In this document: positions 63,946 to 64,000 of the stretch, piece by piece
Layout of the letters: each line of letters begins with the position of its first letter
Numbering within the stretch: position 1 is the first letter of the stretch
NCBI RefSeq assembly: GCF_014193515.1
Contig: NZ_BLXX01000013.1
Span: 1-64,000, forward strand
Direction: 5' to 3'
DNA length: 64,000 bases
Source of the DNA: Geomonas silvestris
GTDB taxonomy: Bacteria > Desulfobacterota > Desulfuromonadia > Geobacterales > Geobacteraceae
Program-made: the position numbers and the translations under genes
The notes under the pieces: model-generated
The model's database searches: none
Seen by the model: only the letters and a program-made list of their open reading frames with translations
What the model was told of the DNA's origin: nothing

Positions 63946-64000
63946 GGGCCCCTAGTCCCTGCCTCTAGACATAGAAAAGCCCGCGAAGTCGAAGCTTGCG

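Overview
The window is GC-rich chromosomal DNA from a member of the Geobacteraceae (Geobacter, Citrifermentans or Geomonas group; the exact genus cannot be fixed by eye). The reasons are a three-subunit bifunctional succinate dehydrogenase/fumarate reductase, a ten-haem lipoprotein cytochrome, single-haem cytochromes beside a chemoreceptor, a tungsten-type aldehyde:ferredoxin oxidoreductase, a hopanoid gene cluster and a GEMM cyclic-dinucleotide riboswitch. Nearly all coding sequence is ordinary core metabolism and cell-envelope function. The last ~10 kb is looser and holds orphan secreted proteins, a transposase fragment, an AT-rich orphan gene and a large repeat array.

Layout. 1-5 kb: possible end of an insertion element, ABC-F ATPase, LEA14-like lipoprotein, lytic transglycosylase and trpB, all on the minus strand. 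5-11 kb: trmL, a hicAB pair with a frameshifted hicA, sdhB-sdhA-sdhC (minus), then tgt (plus). 11-16 kb: cytochrome c, mazG, murJ (minus) and a fibronectin-III/NHL lipoprotein broken at a C8 tract. 16-20 kb: class II aldolase, a small gene overlapping a nucleotidyltransferase, and aldehyde:ferredoxin oxidoreductase. 20-24 kb: nucleotide-sugar genes (mannose-1-P guanylyltransferase, cupin isomerase, rfbD, rfbB). 24-31 kb: lptD, folC, a LysE exporter, accD and trpA. 31-35 kb: a possible redox-taxis unit of outer-membrane monohaem protein, periplasmic monohaem cytochrome and chemoreceptor. 35-38 kb: decahaem cytochrome, queH and DUF2905. 38-49.5 kb: hopanoid region with hpnI, mnmM and hpnN (minus) divergent from shc, hpnA, dxs and hpnH (plus). 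49.5-55.4 kb: a four-helix-bundle gene between 9-bp repeat tracts, trmO, then three signalling genes, the last preceded by a GEMM riboswitch. 55.4-64 kb: small secreted proteins, a REP-associated transposase fragment, a YARHG protein, an AT-rich orphan and a ~26-copy array of a 20-bp dyad repeat.

How the parts connect. dxs supplies isoprenoid precursor, shc cyclises squalene, hpnH and hpnA extend and process the hopanoid side chain, hpnI glycosylates it and hpnN exports it; lptD and murJ serve the same envelope. tgt and queH both act in queuosine tRNA modification; trmL, mnmM and trmO are further tRNA modifiers. The signalling block joins a riboswitch-controlled hybrid kinase to a receiver protein with an MshEN-type (c-di-GMP-binding family) domain, which suggests a cyclic-dinucleotide circuit.

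Several intergenic regions carry dispersed hairpin repeats. Two reading frames are broken by single-base changes in C homopolymers, so sequencing error must be excluded before calling them biological. I found no tRNA, rRNA or CRISPR array.
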